DNA of 6,986 bases. Source: Tidjanibacter sp. (GTDB lineage: Bacteria > Bacteroidota > Bacteroidia > Bacteroidales > Rikenellaceae). This document shows positions 6,820-6,986 of the stretch, in pieces. Both the position numbers and the translations under genes were made by a program. The first letter of the stretch is position 1. Every line of letters begins with the position of its first letter. Location: assembly GCA_017379955.1 (NCBI GenBank), contig JAFNVE010000055.1, positions 1 through 6,986 on the forward strand, written 5' to 3'. Under the pieces are notes generated by a model. It searched no databases, was not told the origin of the DNA, and saw only the letters and a list, made by a program, of their open reading frames with translations.

Positions 6820-6923
6820 AGAATTATGGGAATTATGAGAATTATGGGAGATTAAGGAGTTTAGAGAATTTAGGGAAAACCATTTAGATTCTTTGTGTAA
6901 CAATTGGGTTATTCGGGTTTAGG
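6820..6923 (+). repeat. Second array of 9-base repeats
   Basis: Six contiguous 9-base units run from 6820 to 6873: AGAATTATG, GGAATTATG, AGAATTATG, GGAGATTAA, GGAGTTTAG, AGAATTTAG. Two units are identical to units of the first array: GGAGTTTAG (also 2486-2512) and GGAGATTAA (the reverse complement of 2576-2584). A looser pair with the same period, GGGTTATTC and GGGTTTAGG, lies at 6906-6923. This array has no inverted partner inside the window. No open reading frame explains it; units vary at any position rather than as silent codon changes. Confidence 0.75.
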
Positions 6924-6927
6924 GAAT

Positions 6928-6986
6928 ACCATCGTAGATGGTGCAAATGAAATATAGGTAAGATTAGTCAAGCTTGCTTGAACTAA
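6928..6986. other. Two small inverted repeats at the window edge; no gene seen
   Basis: ACCATC-GTA-GATGGT (6928-6942) is a perfect 6-base inverted repeat with a 3-base loop. Bases 6964-6986 form a second, imperfect inverted repeat: TTAGTCAAG and CTTGAACTAA around CTTG, with one bulge. Neither has a T-run inside the window. The second could be the start of a terminator or repeat cut by the window end. From 6701 to 6986 I find no credible coding region on either strand. Confidence 0.35.

Overview
This 6,986-base window looks like a piece of a Bacteroidales chromosome, possibly Alistipes or a relative, though the genus is a guess. The evidence is: protein families of Bacteroidota type, no Shine-Dalgarno-like sequences before any start codon, A/T-rich leaders, and a TTTG / TAnnTTT-type promoter ahead of gyrA.

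All four protein genes lie on the + strand. Positions 1-1746 hold the 3' part of ftsK (DNA translocase; its membrane domain lies upstream of the window). A LolA-like periplasmic lipoprotein chaperone gene follows at 1758-2393, only 11 bases later, so the two probably form one transcription unit. That unit ends at a strong intrinsic terminator (2437-2475). After a 356-base intergenic stretch comes a complete gyrA (2750-5260) with its own promoter. An exported tetratricopeptide-repeat protein gene (5342-6700) follows after an 81-base A/T-rich leader and ends in a second intrinsic terminator (6716-6758). The last 286 bases contain no gene that I can support.

The genes are ordinary housekeeping functions: chromosome segregation at division (FtsK), lipoprotein traffic to the outer membrane (LolA-like), DNA supercoiling (GyrA), and a cell-envelope TPR protein of unknown job. 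I see no defence system, mobile element, CRISPR array, tRNA or rRNA.

The unusual part is the intergenic DNA. Both long gaps (2394-2749 and 6701-6986) carry the same three kinds of small repeat: a CCGAGAG/CTCTCGG hairpin, a degenerate 9-base tandem repeat (GGAGTTTAG and variants), and a CAAAATGCAAAAT motif. In the gyrA upstream gap the 9-base repeats are arranged as an inverted array that can fold into a 39-pair stem with a 3-base loop. Of these pairs, 31 are Watson-Crick, 7 are G-U and only 1 is a true mismatch. All the non-Watson-Crick changes except that one keep pairing in the + strand RNA. The same G-rich arm also reads as a four-tract G-quadruplex motif, preceded by a T9G9 run. This repeat family is the best candidate in the window for something undescribed.
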